Of a DNA stretch of 64,000 nucleotides, positions 41,254-48,816 are shown one piece after another. Location of the stretch: positions 124,001 through 188,000 of the forward strand of contig NZ_PGGW01000071.1 in assembly GCF_002794255.1 (NCBI RefSeq), given 5' to 3'. A program made the position numbers and the translations under genes. This stretch comes from Streptomyces carminius. GTDB taxonomy: Bacteria; Actinomycetota; Actinomycetes; Streptomycetales; Streptomycetaceae. Each line of letters starts with the position of its first letter. Within the stretch, counting starts at the first letter, position 1. The notes under the pieces were generated by a model that was not told the origin of the DNA, searched no databases, and worked only from the letters and a program-made list of their open reading frames with translations.

Positions 41254-41820
41254 TCAGATCCGGCCGAGCTCGACCTCCACCGGGAAGGGTGCCGACGCCT
41301 TGACCGTGCCCGTGAACACGTCCCCCTCCCGGTAGGCCCGGGCCGCCGGGTCGAGGAGGTAGGTGTACACCAGCGGAACCCCAGTGGCGGCCTGCTCGAT
41401 CCGCCAGTAGAAGGCGATGCCGGCCTTGGCGTACTGGTCCGTCTTGACGATCCGGTCGGTGGTCTCCGATCCCGGTGAGACGATCTCGGCGACCAGCAGC
41501 ACGTGCTCCGGGCGAGTGGGTGTGATGTCGATCGTGTCCGCGCGGTACACGACGACGTCCGGGCGGCGGTTGGTGAGCGGCACGTCCTGCAGCCGGACGT
41601 CGAAGTCCGTGTCGGCGTTCCACTCCGGTCCCGCGGCGGCCTCCAGCGCGTTCGCGAGGATCCGGGCCAGGCGGTTGTGCCGCTTGGATGCGCTGGGACT
41701 CACGACGACCATCCCGTCCACGATTTCGATTCCCGCACACTGCTCCTCGGACCAGGAGTCGTACTGCTCCGCCGTGATCTGCTCGTGCATCCACGCGGGA
41801 GCCACCGGCTCGGCGGTCAT
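41254..41820 (-). CDS. Uma2 (DUF820) family putative restriction-endonuclease-like protein
   Basis: A 188-residue protein of the Uma2 family, which has a PD-(D/E)xK nuclease fold. Motif order fits: HNRLARILANALEAA, then RRPDVVVY (Asp), then HVLLVAEIVSPGSETTDRIVKTDQYAKAGIAFYW (Glu and Lys). Uma2 proteins are abundant in cyanobacteria and streptomycetes, usually in many copies; the function is unsettled. ATG 41820 is used. G+C is lower than in the housekeeping genes nearby, consistent with the accessory block. Confidence 0.88.
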   Translation of the reverse strand: MTAEPVAPAWMHEQITAEQYDSWSEEQCAGIEIVDGMVVVSPSASKRHNRLARILANALEAAAGPEWNADTDFDVRLQDVPLTNRRPDVVVYRADTIDITPTRPEHVLLVAEIVSPGSETTDRIVKTDQYAKAGIAFYWRIEQAATGVPLVYTYLLDPAARAYREGDVFTGTVKASAPFPVEVELGRI

Positions 41821-41931
41821 GAGGACCTCCCTGAATCTGCGCGACGGACCCGGGTCTGCTGGAGCCCAGCGTACTGTTCCCGCTCCCCCGGTCTCAGGAT
41901 GTCCGGGTCAGAGCAAGGCGAACGACCTGGA

Positions 41932-42693
41932 TCAGATGAGTTCGAGTGTGATGTCACCGCCGGAAGCACCGGTGGTCCTCACTCGGTGGGACAGCCGGGT
42001 GAGGAAGTCACGGAAGCTGGGGCAGCCGTAGTTCCTCTCGTCGAAGGACGGATCCAAGGCAAGCATCCTGTTCTTCACCGATGCGGCGGTCGGCGTGGCC
42101 GTGGTGGCCTGCTGCATGGCCGAGACCAGCAGGGATTCGGCAGCCTCGATGTCGAAAGCAGCATCCCGTGCGGCCCGGGCACCGGGATCCACCTCGGCGA
42201 CCAGAGTGCCCCAGTACTTGTACTCCGAGCAGACGGACACCAGGCGCCGACTCGCGCTCGCATCGGTCCCGACGCCCACGACCCATTTCCCGTATTCACG
42301 CAGTCGCTGGACGAGCGGGGTGTAGTCGCCGTCTCCGGCGACCAGGACGAACACCGTCACGTCGGGGTGGGCGATAAGAGTCTCCATCGCGTCGACGGCC
42401 ATCCGCACGTCGGCCGCGTTCTTGCTGTTGGTCCCGAACCGTGCCACCTGGACGAGGTCGACACCGTTCATGCCCAGGTCCTGCTGGTACCGGCCGAAAC
42501 GCGGGTTGGCCCAGTCGGCGTAGGCACGACGGATCGATGCATTGCCGTAATCGCGGCACAGATGGGTCAGCGCCTTGTACGGAACGGGGTTCGTCCTGCC
42601 GGAAATCTCCGACTCCGCTCCCAGCACCAGATTCTCGAAGTCCACGAAAACCGCCACCTGCTCGCCGAGATTCCGTTCGCTGTGCCGGCGCAT
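41932..42693 (-). CDS. NYN-domain ribonuclease-like protein with C-terminal LOTUS/OST-HTH region
   Basis: The 253-residue protein begins with an NYN (PIN-like) nuclease domain (about 8-165). Acidic residues are seen in VAVFVDFENLVLG, AADVRMAVDAMETL and VLVAGDGDYTPLVQRLREYGK, the pattern of the metal-binding site. The C-terminal 70 residues (from about 180) resemble a winged OST-HTH/LOTUS domain (AESLLVSAMQQATTATPTAASVKNRMLALDPSFDERNYGCPSFRDFL), thought to bind RNA. ATG 42693 has GGGGGAGG just upstream. A decayed duplicate of its last 20 codons occurs at 47547-47599. RNA turnover or defence is possible. Confidence 0.85.
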   Translation of the reverse strand: MRRHSERNLGEQVAVFVDFENLVLGAESEISGRTNPVPYKALTHLCRDYGNASIRRAYADWANPRFGRYQQDLGMNGVDLVQVARFGTNSKNAADVRMAVDAMETLIAHPDVTVFVLVAGDGDYTPLVQRLREYGKWVVGVGTDASASRRLVSVCSEYKYWGTLVAEVDPGARAARDAAFDIEAAESLLVSAMQQATTATPTAASVKNRMLALDPSFDERNYGCPSFRDFLTRLSHRVRTTGASGGDITLELI

Positions 42694-42889
42694 CGTCCTC
42701 CCCCGAACACGAGCGCTCCCGAGCCCACCGCCGGCCTGCACACCCCAGCAGTCAAGAACGCAGGGAGACCGTAACGCCGCTCCGTGCGTTCACCGACCGC
42801 TGCGGCAGAGACCAGCACGGGGCGGGACCTTCCGTGCTATGGCCACCGAGACGGAGCACTCCGCCGCCCGGAATGCGCACCGGGAGAAA

Positions 42890-43585
42890 TCAAGACACAG
42901 CGGCGAGTTCGATGAGGCGCTGGGCTGTACCGACAGGATCGACGATCTGGTGGAGATGTGTGCCGGGCAGGTGCGCCACACGCCAGCCCCGTTCGCGCGC
43001 CTCGGCGGCAAGGCCGTCATACGGGGAGCTGAACAGCAGGTAGGAACAGGGATGGTCGTCCCAGCCGCTGGGGACCGGGACACGCTGCTCGTAGTAGGAC
43101 AGCGGCAGGGCGGGCTGCTCCTCGACGACCGTCCGCCGCATCACCGGATCAGGGAACATGGGCGCCGTATCCGCTTCGTCCCACCAGTCGGTCCAGCGCG
43201 GCAGCCTGCCGTTCACGGCCATCGGGCGGAGGAACTCCAACAGCTCGGGCGGGGCGACAGGGACCGACCCGGTCCGGGCCGGCAGTGCGGCATCGACGAA
43301 GATCGATCCGGTCACCGGATGGTCGAGGCCCGAGCGAATCACCGGCAGGAGCAGGCCCGCGTTGCTGTGGGCCACCAGTGCGACGGGGCTGTCTGCCGGG
43401 ACGGGGCCCAGATCGTCGCGGACGGCGCTGACGGCACGAGGCCAGAAGGGCGGATCACCAGCGGTGATACCCAGCAGGGACGGCACCCGCACTCGGCATC
43501 CCGCCGCCACCAGGTGTTCGGCCACGGGTCGCCAGGTGGAGGGACCTATCGACGGGCTGTGTACGAGAACGAAGACCGGCTGCAT
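42890..43585 (-). CDS. Alpha/beta-fold hydrolase
   Basis: A 231-residue alpha/beta hydrolase without a signal peptide. The oxyanion region FVLVHSPSIGPSTWRPVAEHL opens the fold. The nucleophile Ser lies in VALVAHSNAGLLL, so the elbow is A-H-S-N-A rather than G-x-S-x-G. The catalytic His is probably in HLPGTHLHQIVDP. The Asp is probably in SIFVDAALP or near SSPYDG. ATG 43585 is used, with AGGA about eight bases upstream. Substrate unknown. It lies upstream of the NYN gene on the same strand, separated by 196 bp in which I see no gene. Confidence 0.8.
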   Translation of the reverse strand: MQPVFVLVHSPSIGPSTWRPVAEHLVAAGCRVRVPSLLGITAGDPPFWPRAVSAVRDDLGPVPADSPVALVAHSNAGLLLPVIRSGLDHPVTGSIFVDAALPARTGSVPVAPPELLEFLRPMAVNGRLPRWTDWWDEADTAPMFPDPVMRRTVVEEQPALPLSYYEQRVPVPSGWDDHPCSYLLFSSPYDGLAAEARERGWRVAHLPGTHLHQIVDPVGTAQRLIELAAVS

Positions 43586-43876
43586 GTGACGATCCTGTCG
43601 TCCACACCATCGGAGCCACGACAGCCTCCGCCGACAGCAGAACGCCCGGCTTCGGGGAAGCCCGTGTGCCACCGCCGTCCCCGACGGCCGGCCCGCCGCC
43701 GGGGTCCGGGACCGTTCCGGTGCCACCCGGTCCCCGCCGTACAGCGGACGGCTGACGGGACACGGCTGGTACGGAAGCCGCGCGACGGACGGGGGACAGG
43801 AAAACACGTGGACGCCCACCGGTCCTCCGGGCTACGGTGCCGCCACGCCCCTGCACCGGAAAGGGAGGTGAGAGCC

Positions 43877-43945
43877 GTGCACGCCGTCCGTACCCCTGCC
43901 GTCACGCGCTTCCGCCCCGTCCGCCGGGCGTTCCTCCTTCTCTGA
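43877..43945 (+). CDS. Short uORF upstream of a GNAT gene (22 residues)
   Basis: GTG 43877 is preceded by AAGGGAGGTG (43861-43870), a near-perfect ribosome site with good spacing. The frame codes for a basic 22-residue peptide with Arg-Pro repeats ending in AFLLL, and stops at 43945, 46 bp before the GNAT start. Such strong initiation on a tiny frame suggests a leader peptide controlling the downstream gene, as known for some resistance genes. The peptide matches no family that I recognise. The 291 bp before it (43586-43876) hold no other gene that I can support. Confidence 0.45.
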   Translation: MHAVRTPAVTRFRPVRRAFLLL

Positions 43946-43991
43946 CCGGGAGCGCGGCGGTGTCCGCGTTCTCCGCGAAGGAATCACCACC

Positions 43992-44933
43992 ATGTTCTCT
44001 CCGGCCCATCCGGCCTCCCCCGTCGTCCGCGCGCTCGCCGAGGGCGAGGCGCGCGAGCTGTTCACCTCCCTGTCCGCCCCCGCCGCGGACCTGATCGGCC
44101 CGCCCGTCATGGGCCGCCCGTACACCACCGTGGCCGAGGGCGGCGCGTACCGCCCCGAGTGGACCTGGGTGGCCCTGCGCGGCGGCACGGTCGTCGCGCG
44201 GGCCGCGTTCTGGGGCGGGCCGCACGACACCGAGCCGGTCGTACTCGACTGGTTCGACTTCACCGACCGCGACGCCGCCGTGGAACTGCTGCGCCGCGCC
44301 CCCTTCCGCGCCGGGTACGAGCTGGTGCTGCCGCCCGACTGGCACGAGCGGGACGAGGTCCGCGCCGCCGCCGAGGCCCGGACCGAGGCGGCCGAGGCCG
44401 CCGGGTACACGTTCCTGGTGGAGCGGTACCGCTACGAGTGGACCCCCGGGTGCGGGCTGCCCGAGCGGCCCGGGCGGCTGGAGTTCCGCCCCGTGCCGGA
44501 CGGCGACGCGGGCGACGAGCTGGTCCTGGAGGTGCTGCGCCGGGTCCACTCAGACACCCTGGACGCGCACGCCCGCCGCGCGATCGCCGCGGGCGGCGTG
44601 GAGCGGGCGGCCCGGGAGGAGCTGGACTTCTTCCGCTGGTGCCCCTCGCCGCGCGCCTGGTGGCGGCTGGCGTACACGCCCGGCGGCGAGCTCGCCGGCA
44701 TCCAGGTTCCGGCCCGCAACCCGTCCGGCCCGTGCGTCGGCTTCATCGGCGTGGTGCCCGAGCGGCGCGGCCACGGCTACGCCTACGACCTGCTGGTCGA
44801 GTGCACCCACCAGCTCGTCGCCGAGGGCGCGCGGAGCATCGCGGCGGCCACCGACGTCACCAACACCCCGATGGCCGCCCACTTCGCCCGGGCCGGGTAT
44901 CCGGTGACACAGCGCCGCGTGTGCCTGGAGTAA
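43992..44933 (+). CDS. GNAT-family N-acetyltransferase
   Basis: A 313-residue protein with a C-terminal GNAT domain. The acetyl-CoA loop is GVVPERRGHGYAYDLLVECTHQL, and the end ATDVTNTPMAAHFARAGYPVTQRRV matches strand 5-helix 4 with its conserved Asn and Tyr. The N-terminal half looks like a second, degenerate acetyltransferase-like domain (WTWVALRGGTVVARAAFWGG, DWFDFTDRDAAVELLR). Double GNAT proteins include antibiotic-modifying enzymes, but the substrate is unknown. ATG 43992 has GAAGGA about nine bases upstream. A strong-ribosome-site uORF precedes it, and a hairpin terminator follows. Confidence 0.85.
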   Translation: MFSPAHPASPVVRALAEGEARELFTSLSAPAADLIGPPVMGRPYTTVAEGGAYRPEWTWVALRGGTVVARAAFWGGPHDTEPVVLDWFDFTDRDAAVELLRRAPFRAGYELVLPPDWHERDEVRAAAEARTEAAEAAGYTFLVERYRYEWTPGCGLPERPGRLEFRPVPDGDAGDELVLEVLRRVHSDTLDAHARRAIAAGGVERAAREELDFFRWCPSPRAWWRLAYTPGGELAGIQVPARNPSGPCVGFIGVVPERRGHGYAYDLLVECTHQLVAEGARSIAAATDVTNTPMAAHFARAGYPVTQRRVCLE

Positions 44934-44974
44934 AGGGTCCGCGGCCGGGCATGCCGGCCCCCTGACGCGCGCCG

Positions 44975-45000
44975 CCGCCGCGAGCAAGGGCTCGCGGCGG
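44975..45000 (+). terminator. Hairpin terminator after the GNAT gene
   Basis: CCGCCGCGAGC and GCTCGCGGCGG form a perfect 11-bp stem with an AAGG loop, 42 bp after the GNAT stop. Confidence 0.8.
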
Positions 45001-45097
45001 CTGGAGGGCCCGGGTCGTCGTGGAAATCCCGGTGCCCCGCACGACAGGCCGGGCACGACGGAGACGGCCTGTCCCGCGAGCGAAAACCCGCGTACGG

Positions 45098-45126
45098 AGA
45101 GCGCCTGACCACGAGTCAGGCGCTCT
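45098..45126 (-). terminator. Hairpin terminator after the DUF397 gene
   Basis: AGAGCGCCTGAC and GTCAGGCGCTCT form a perfect 12-bp stem with a 5-base loop, 33 bp beyond the DUF397 stop on the minus strand. It could also stop plus-strand transcripts. Confidence 0.8.
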
Positions 45127-45158
45127 TCGGCACCGGGGCCCGGCGGCCGTCCCAGCAC

Positions 45159-45368
45159 TCAGGCCGGGGTGAACTCACCGTCCAGGAGGCCACGGACGAA
45201 GGCCGAGAACTCACCAGGGGTGGAGACCAGTACCGGGCCGTCCGGGTCCTTGCTGTCACGCACCGCCACCACAGCACCGAGGAACGCGACCTCGACGCAC
45301 TGGCCGTCACCACTGCTGTGGCTGCTCTTCCTCCACTCGGCTCGTGCGAGGCCTATCTGCTCCGTCAT
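45159..45368 (-). CDS. DUF397 domain protein
   Basis: A 69-residue acidic protein that fits DUF397: WRKSSHSSGDGQCVEVAFLGAVVAVRDSKDPDGPVL, then FSAFVRGLLDGEF at the end. DUF397 proteins are encoded in many copies in streptomycetes, typically next to a WhiJ-like XRE regulator, as here (13 bp downstream of it). In S. coelicolor such pairs are linked to control of development and antibiotic production. It is thought to be a partner of the XRE protein. Confidence 0.93.
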   Translation of the reverse strand: MTEQIGLARAEWRKSSHSSGDGQCVEVAFLGAVVAVRDSKDPDGPVLVSTPGEFSAFVRGLLDGEFTPA

Positions 45369-45381
45369 AGCGACTCTTCTC

Positions 45382-46242
45382 TCACTTGGTCTCTTGCGCC
45401 AATGTGGTGATCAGGTCTGCCGAGTCACCAGGGCTCAGGGCCAGGGCGCGCAGATGGTCGAAGATCTGGCTGTACCGCCGGATGTCCTCGTCGGCTTCGA
45501 GGAACAGATCACCGGCCATGCTGTCGATGTAGACGAGCATCGGGTCCTCCGGGTCCGGGAAGTCCATCACGACGAAACTGCCGGGCATTCCCGGATGCGC
45601 ACCGCTCCCGAAAGGGATGACCTGGAGGGTCACACAGGGCTCGGCAGCGATGTCGGCCAGGTGGTTCAACTGGTCCGCCATGACTCCGGGGCCGCCGACC
45701 ACGCGCCTCAGTGCCGCCTCGTCGACGATGGCCCACAGCTCAAGCGAGGGATCCCTGGAGAAGACGACCTGACGCTCGACACGTGCCTGTACCCGTTGAC
45801 CCACCTCCTTGGCGCTGGCCGCCGGGAGAACGCCCCGGACTACAGCCCTGGCGTAGTCCTCCGTCTGGAGGAGGCCGGGGACGAACAACGACTCGTAGTT
45901 GCGCACACTCCGGGCCTCGGCCTCGAAGCTGATGTATCCGACGTACTCGTCGGGCAGGTCAGCGTGGTACGGCCTGAGCCATCCCTGTTCGTCCGCCTGG
46001 CTTGAGAGCGTCAGGATCGCTTCGCGTTTCGCCTCCTCGACACCGTACGTATCGAGAAGGGCGGTCAGGGTGCGGCGCTGCGGTCGGCCTTTCCCTGTCT
46101 CCAGCCGGTACAGGGTGGCTTCGTTGACGGCTGTCCTGGCCGTGACTTCTTCCCTGGTCAGGCCGCTTCCGCTGCGCAGACGGCGCATCTCCCGCGCAAG
46201 TCTGCGAAGACGAGCTGTCGGCATCTGCCGCTTCGGAGGCAT
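45382..46242 (-). CDS. WhiJ-like XRE-family regulator with DUF5753 domain
   Basis: The 286-residue protein has an N-terminal helix-turn-helix (about 20-75: LRSGSGLTREEVTARTAVNEATLYRLETGKGRP). The C-terminal domain is of the DUF5753 type (RNYESLFVPGLLQTEDYARAVVRG, then VTLQVIPFGSGAHPGMPGSFVVMDF). ATG 46242 follows GAGG; upstream in-frame codons lack support. It forms an operon with the DUF397 gene and is divergent from a recombinase-like/ATPase pair. Related S. coelicolor loci (whiJ and the AbaA-like genes) place the same families together. Palindromes in the shared promoter region are likely binding sites. Confidence 0.92.
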   Translation of the reverse strand: MPPKRQMPTARLRRLAREMRRLRSGSGLTREEVTARTAVNEATLYRLETGKGRPQRRTLTALLDTYGVEEAKREAILTLSSQADEQGWLRPYHADLPDEYVGYISFEAEARSVRNYESLFVPGLLQTEDYARAVVRGVLPAASAKEVGQRVQARVERQVVFSRDPSLELWAIVDEAALRRVVGGPGVMADQLNHLADIAAEPCVTLQVIPFGSGAHPGMPGSFVVMDFPDPEDPMLVYIDSMAGDLFLEADEDIRRYSQIFDHLRALALSPGDSADLITTLAQETK

Positions 46243-46329
46243 CCACCTCGTCCCTTCTTTGCATGGCTCGTCGGGGCGAGTGTGGCCGACTGCCGCCTTG
46301 CCGGGCAACCCGAACAGCACATGCGTTCA

Positions 46330-46370
46330 ATGCATATGCATACCTTGCATTCTACTGGTGTGCACGTGCA
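46330..46370. promoter_or_regulatory. Palindromes in the divergent promoter of the XRE locus
   Basis: ATGCATATGCAT (46330-46341) and TGCACGTGCA (46361-46370) are perfect palindromes, and TGCAT recurs between them. They sit 88-128 bp from the XRE start in a comparatively A/T-rich part of a 305-bp gap (46243-46547) that has no gene. They are candidate binding sites for the XRE regulator. Confidence 0.55.
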
Positions 46371-46547
46371 TCCTGAGCGCACACAAGGCGGGCACACACC
46401 GTCCTGACCCGGAAACACCGTGTGAGGGCGGATGCCTTCAAGCAGCGGGAGCCGCCCGTCGAACGCGTGAGATGTGCCCGCCGGGCCGCTGCTCCGGGCA
46501 GCGCGACGAGACCGGCCCCCGAAGGGCCGCAGAAAGGAGCGCGAACT

Positions 46548-46862
46548 GTGAAACCCCTGATCTACGGCTATATGAGGATCGAGCCGCATCAGGAAGACGA
46601 CACCATCAAGCACTTGGAAGAGAGCCTGCACGGCTTCGCCGATCGCGGCGGCTACGAGCTGGCCAAGGTCTTCCAGGAAGAGGTATCCGGTTCGCACATC
46701 GCATTCGACGAACTGCTCCTGGAACTGCTCAACCACCGCGCACGCCAGGTCGTGGTACCGAACCTCAGTCATCTGTCGGTGAGTCCGCTGCTACGAGCGA
46801 TCATGCTCAGTCAGCTTTCCAGGAGGACGGGCGCCCACCTCCACGAAGCCGGTGCACCGTGA
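46548..46862 (+). CDS. Small protein resembling a serine-recombinase N-terminal domain
   Basis: A 104-residue protein starting IYGYMRIEPHQEDDTIKHLEESL, which resembles the first strand and helix of resolvase/invertase catalytic domains (YxRVS). The catalytic Ser position is not preserved (YMRIEP), and no DNA-binding region follows, so it is unlikely to recombine DNA. The later segment ARQVVVPNLSHLSVSPLL echoes the resolvase VxxLDRLxR motif. GTG 46548 has AAAGGAG eight bases upstream, and the stop overlaps the ATPase gene as GTGA. Similar small proteins recur in streptomycetes next to regulatory ATPases, so a regulatory role is more likely. Confidence 0.65.
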   Translation: MKPLIYGYMRIEPHQEDDTIKHLEESLHGFADRGGYELAKVFQEEVSGSHIAFDELLLELLNHRARQVVVPNLSHLSVSPLLRAIMLSQLSRRTGAHLHEAGAP

Positions 46863-47446
46863 CGGCCGCCGCGATGACGGATCGAACGGGGCCGGAGCGC
46901 CCCGTTCCGGGCCGCCCTTATCCGTCCTCTCGTGTGTACGCCTACGACGAGTTGTCGCTCGTTGCGACGAAGTCGGCGGCCGGCTGGTCACGCGAGTTCG
47001 TGAAGAAGGTACTCATCAGATGGAAGGCTCACCAGATCGTTGACGACGCACTCCTGGTGGTCTCAGAACTGGTGACCAACGCTGTCGAAGCCACCAGGGA
47101 GCGGGAGAAGGCAGAGGGCTGGACACGCGCCGGGGACATCAGACTCATCGGCGTGCGCGTCCTGGGGCTCCGTTCAACCGTGATCATCGAGGTCTGGGAC
47201 ACCTCGGCGGAGCATCCCGTGCCGCAGGAAGACGACCTCGACACGGAGCACGGACGCGGTCTGACGCTCGTCGAGAACCTGACGTATCGATGGGGCACCG
47301 ACCCCGCACCGCGGGGAAAGGTGGTATGGGGCGAGATGCACGTCCTGCCGCACCGCCACAGAATCAAGGAGCCGACCCGCCCACCGGCCAAGGCCCTGGA
47401 CGCCGAGTTTCTCCAACGGCTCATCGACGGGCTCGAACAGCTGTAA
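46859..47446 (+). CDS. Anti-sigma-factor-type ATP-binding protein (HATPase_c_2)
   Basis: A 195-residue GHKL ATPase of the RsbW/SpoIIAB type. N-box: DDALLVVSELVTNAVEATRE. G1 box: VIIEVWDTSAEHP. G2-like: DLDTEHGRGLTLVENLTYRWG. Streptomycete genomes carry many such proteins, including those in whiJ/abaA-like clusters, where they are linked to developmental control. GTG 46859 overlaps the preceding gene; ATG 46874 is an alternative five codons later. There is no adjacent sigma factor or anti-anti-sigma gene, so the partner is unknown. Confidence 0.88.
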   Translation: MTAAAMTDRTGPERPVPGRPYPSSRVYAYDELSLVATKSAAGWSREFVKKVLIRWKAHQIVDDALLVVSELVTNAVEATREREKAEGWTRAGDIRLIGVRVLGLRSTVIIEVWDTSAEHPVPQEDDLDTEHGRGLTLVENLTYRWGTDPAPRGKVVWGEMHVLPHRHRIKEPTRPPAKALDAEFLQRLIDGLEQL

Positions 47447-47546
47447 CCACAAAACGCCGACCTCGCCCCTGCCCCCGTATCCATGGAGCAGGGGCCCAGC
47501 TCAGCGACCGAAGACGCTCTCAAACCGCACGGCCGGAGGTCGGACA

Positions 47547-47599
47547 GTTCGAGTGTGATGTCGCTGCCGGACTTACCAGTGGTCCTCACCCAGTGGGGG
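47547..47599 (-). pseudogene. Relic of an NYN/LOTUS gene 3' end
   Basis: In minus-strand translation this stretch reads VRTTGKSGSDITLEL, against VRTTGASGGDITLELI at the end of the intact NYN protein (41932-42693). At the DNA level it shares TTCGAGTGTGATGTC and GTGGTCCTCAC with that gene, with about 80% identity over 53 bp. The stop codon and everything upstream of about 20 codons are missing. It abuts the truncated AbiEii gene, so a deletion or recombination joined them. I see nothing else in the 170 bp from 47447 to 47616. Confidence 0.75.
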
Positions 47600-47616
47600 C
47601 TCAACACCGTACTGCG

Positions 47617-48138
47617 CTACGCGCGTACCACCGTCTGGCAGGGCATTCTGTCAACTACTCGCGGCGCGAGGGTTTCGAGGTCGGCGGTGGAGCGATGGCG
47701 TGAGGCGGCCTGGACGTCGATGAGGTCGCGAACGGTGCCGCGGTCGGCGAGGGCGCGGACCTTGGTGCCGATCACGTCGTCGAGGGAGAGGACGGGGCCG
47801 TAGGGGGTCTGGGCGGGCGGTGCCCAGAACGGCTCCTTGAGGACGTCGACCTCGCACTCCTCGCCGTTCTCCGGGTCGGTGACGAGGAACCGGCCGCTGA
47901 GCGGGTCGGTCCGGACATACGTTGTCCGCCATCCGCGCGCGATGAGGCCCGCGGTGAGCGAGGTGACGATCTCGTCCATCGGAGCGGGGTTCTCGGTGGC
48001 GACGTCGAGGTCGCGGCTGAAGCGTTCGACCAGGCCGTGGGCCTGTACCGCGTATCCGCCGGTGAGGACCAGCGGGTAGGGGGAGCCGAGGTCGATGATG
48101 TCGGCGAGGAGGCGCCGGTGGAGCGGGGTGAGCTTCAC
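47617..48138 (-). CDS. AbiEii/AbiGii-type nucleotidyltransferase, 3'-truncated
   Basis: A 173-residue protein of the AbiEii toxin-like nucleotidyltransferase family. It has the opening helix LTPLHRRLLADIIDLGSPYPLVLTGGYAVQAHGL and the catalytic pair in RFSRDLDVAT, and then YGPVLSLDDVIGTKVRALADRGTVRDLIDVQAA. After RHRSTADLETLA the frame runs into unrelated codons (PRVVDRMPCQTVVRA), so roughly the last 50 residues expected for this family appear lost. GTG 48138 overlaps the stop of the upstream gene. The enzyme may be inactive. The break lies next to the NYN relic. Confidence 0.8.
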   Translation of the reverse strand: MKLTPLHRRLLADIIDLGSPYPLVLTGGYAVQAHGLVERFSRDLDVATENPAPMDEIVTSLTAGLIARGWRTTYVRTDPLSGRFLVTDPENGEECEVDVLKEPFWAPPAQTPYGPVLSLDDVIGTKVRALADRGTVRDLIDVQAASRHRSTADLETLAPRVVDRMPCQTVVRA

Positions 48139-48506
48139 GCGGCGGTCGCGGCGGTCGTGTCGGCCGGGGCGGTGCGGGGCAGCTCGGGGAAGGCGTCCTC
48201 CCAGACCTCGCGGATGTACGGGCTGACCAGGCGGCGCAGAACGGGCCACTGCTCGGTGAGCAGCCGGTGGTGGAGGAATGCCTCCAGGTCCTCGCGCAGG
48301 CCCTCCGCGAGGACGGTCCGATAGAGCGTCATACGGGACTTCGGACGGTCCAGGCTGTAGCTCGTGCGCCCGGACCAGGCGATGTGGAGCGGCAGATCGA
48401 CGGTGCCCTCGGCGGGGCCGGCCAGCTCCCGCAGGCGCTCCGGCAGCCGGTTGCGGTAGCGGTCCCGCAGCACCTCGGCGCGCGGGGCGGTGGTCATCGG
48501 GTCCAT
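48135..48506 (-). CDS. Hypothetical partner of the AbiEii-like gene
   Basis: A 123-residue protein of no family I can name, translated just before the AbiEii-like gene with a GTGA overlap, as antitoxin-toxin pairs often are. It is mostly helical and basic in the first 45 residues (AEVLRDRYRNRLPERLRELAG). A conserved-looking middle follows (LPLHIAWSGRTSYSLDRPKSRMTLYRTVLAEGLREDLEAFLHHRLL). It does not show the winged helix of AbiEi. ATG 48506 is used; ATG 48497 is an alternative. If the partner is now inactive, this gene may be under relaxed selection. Confidence 0.6.
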   Translation of the reverse strand: MDPMTTAPRAEVLRDRYRNRLPERLRELAGPAEGTVDLPLHIAWSGRTSYSLDRPKSRMTLYRTVLAEGLREDLEAFLHHRLLTEQWPVLRRLVSPYIREVWEDAFPELPRTAPADTTAATAA

Positions 48507-48816
48507 GCGTCCAGTATCGCCGGTGGCGGGCGGCGGCACGACGGATACGGAATTCCGGCGCAGTCCGCCCCGACCGGTGCGACCCGGCGCTCGTGACCGC
48601 TCTCTCCGACCACGGGAAGGCCGTCCACCACCCGTCCGGCGGCAAGGCCGTCCGCGCGGTACTCACGTCCCCGGCCGCCGGGTGCGCGTCTGCGTCAACT
48701 GAAGCGCCCCGGCGCGGCGGGGAACGCCGGGCGGTGCCCGCGTGAGGTCCGCGGTGAACGGCGCCCGAGCGGGCATGCTGGATCTCTGACGTGCCGTCGG
48801 CCACAGGGAGACGCCA
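48507..48816. other. Intergenic region upstream of treZ, no gene seen
   Basis: A 310-bp gap between the divergent AbiEii partner gene and treZ. I see no supported coding region or RNA gene. It must contain the treZ promoter; its ribosome site is AGGGAG (48805-48810). Confidence 0.5.

Noticed and set aside
46548..46862. Active site-specific serine recombinase
   Set aside because: The catalytic serine is missing, there is no DNA-binding domain, and no inverted-repeat recombination sites were seen around it.
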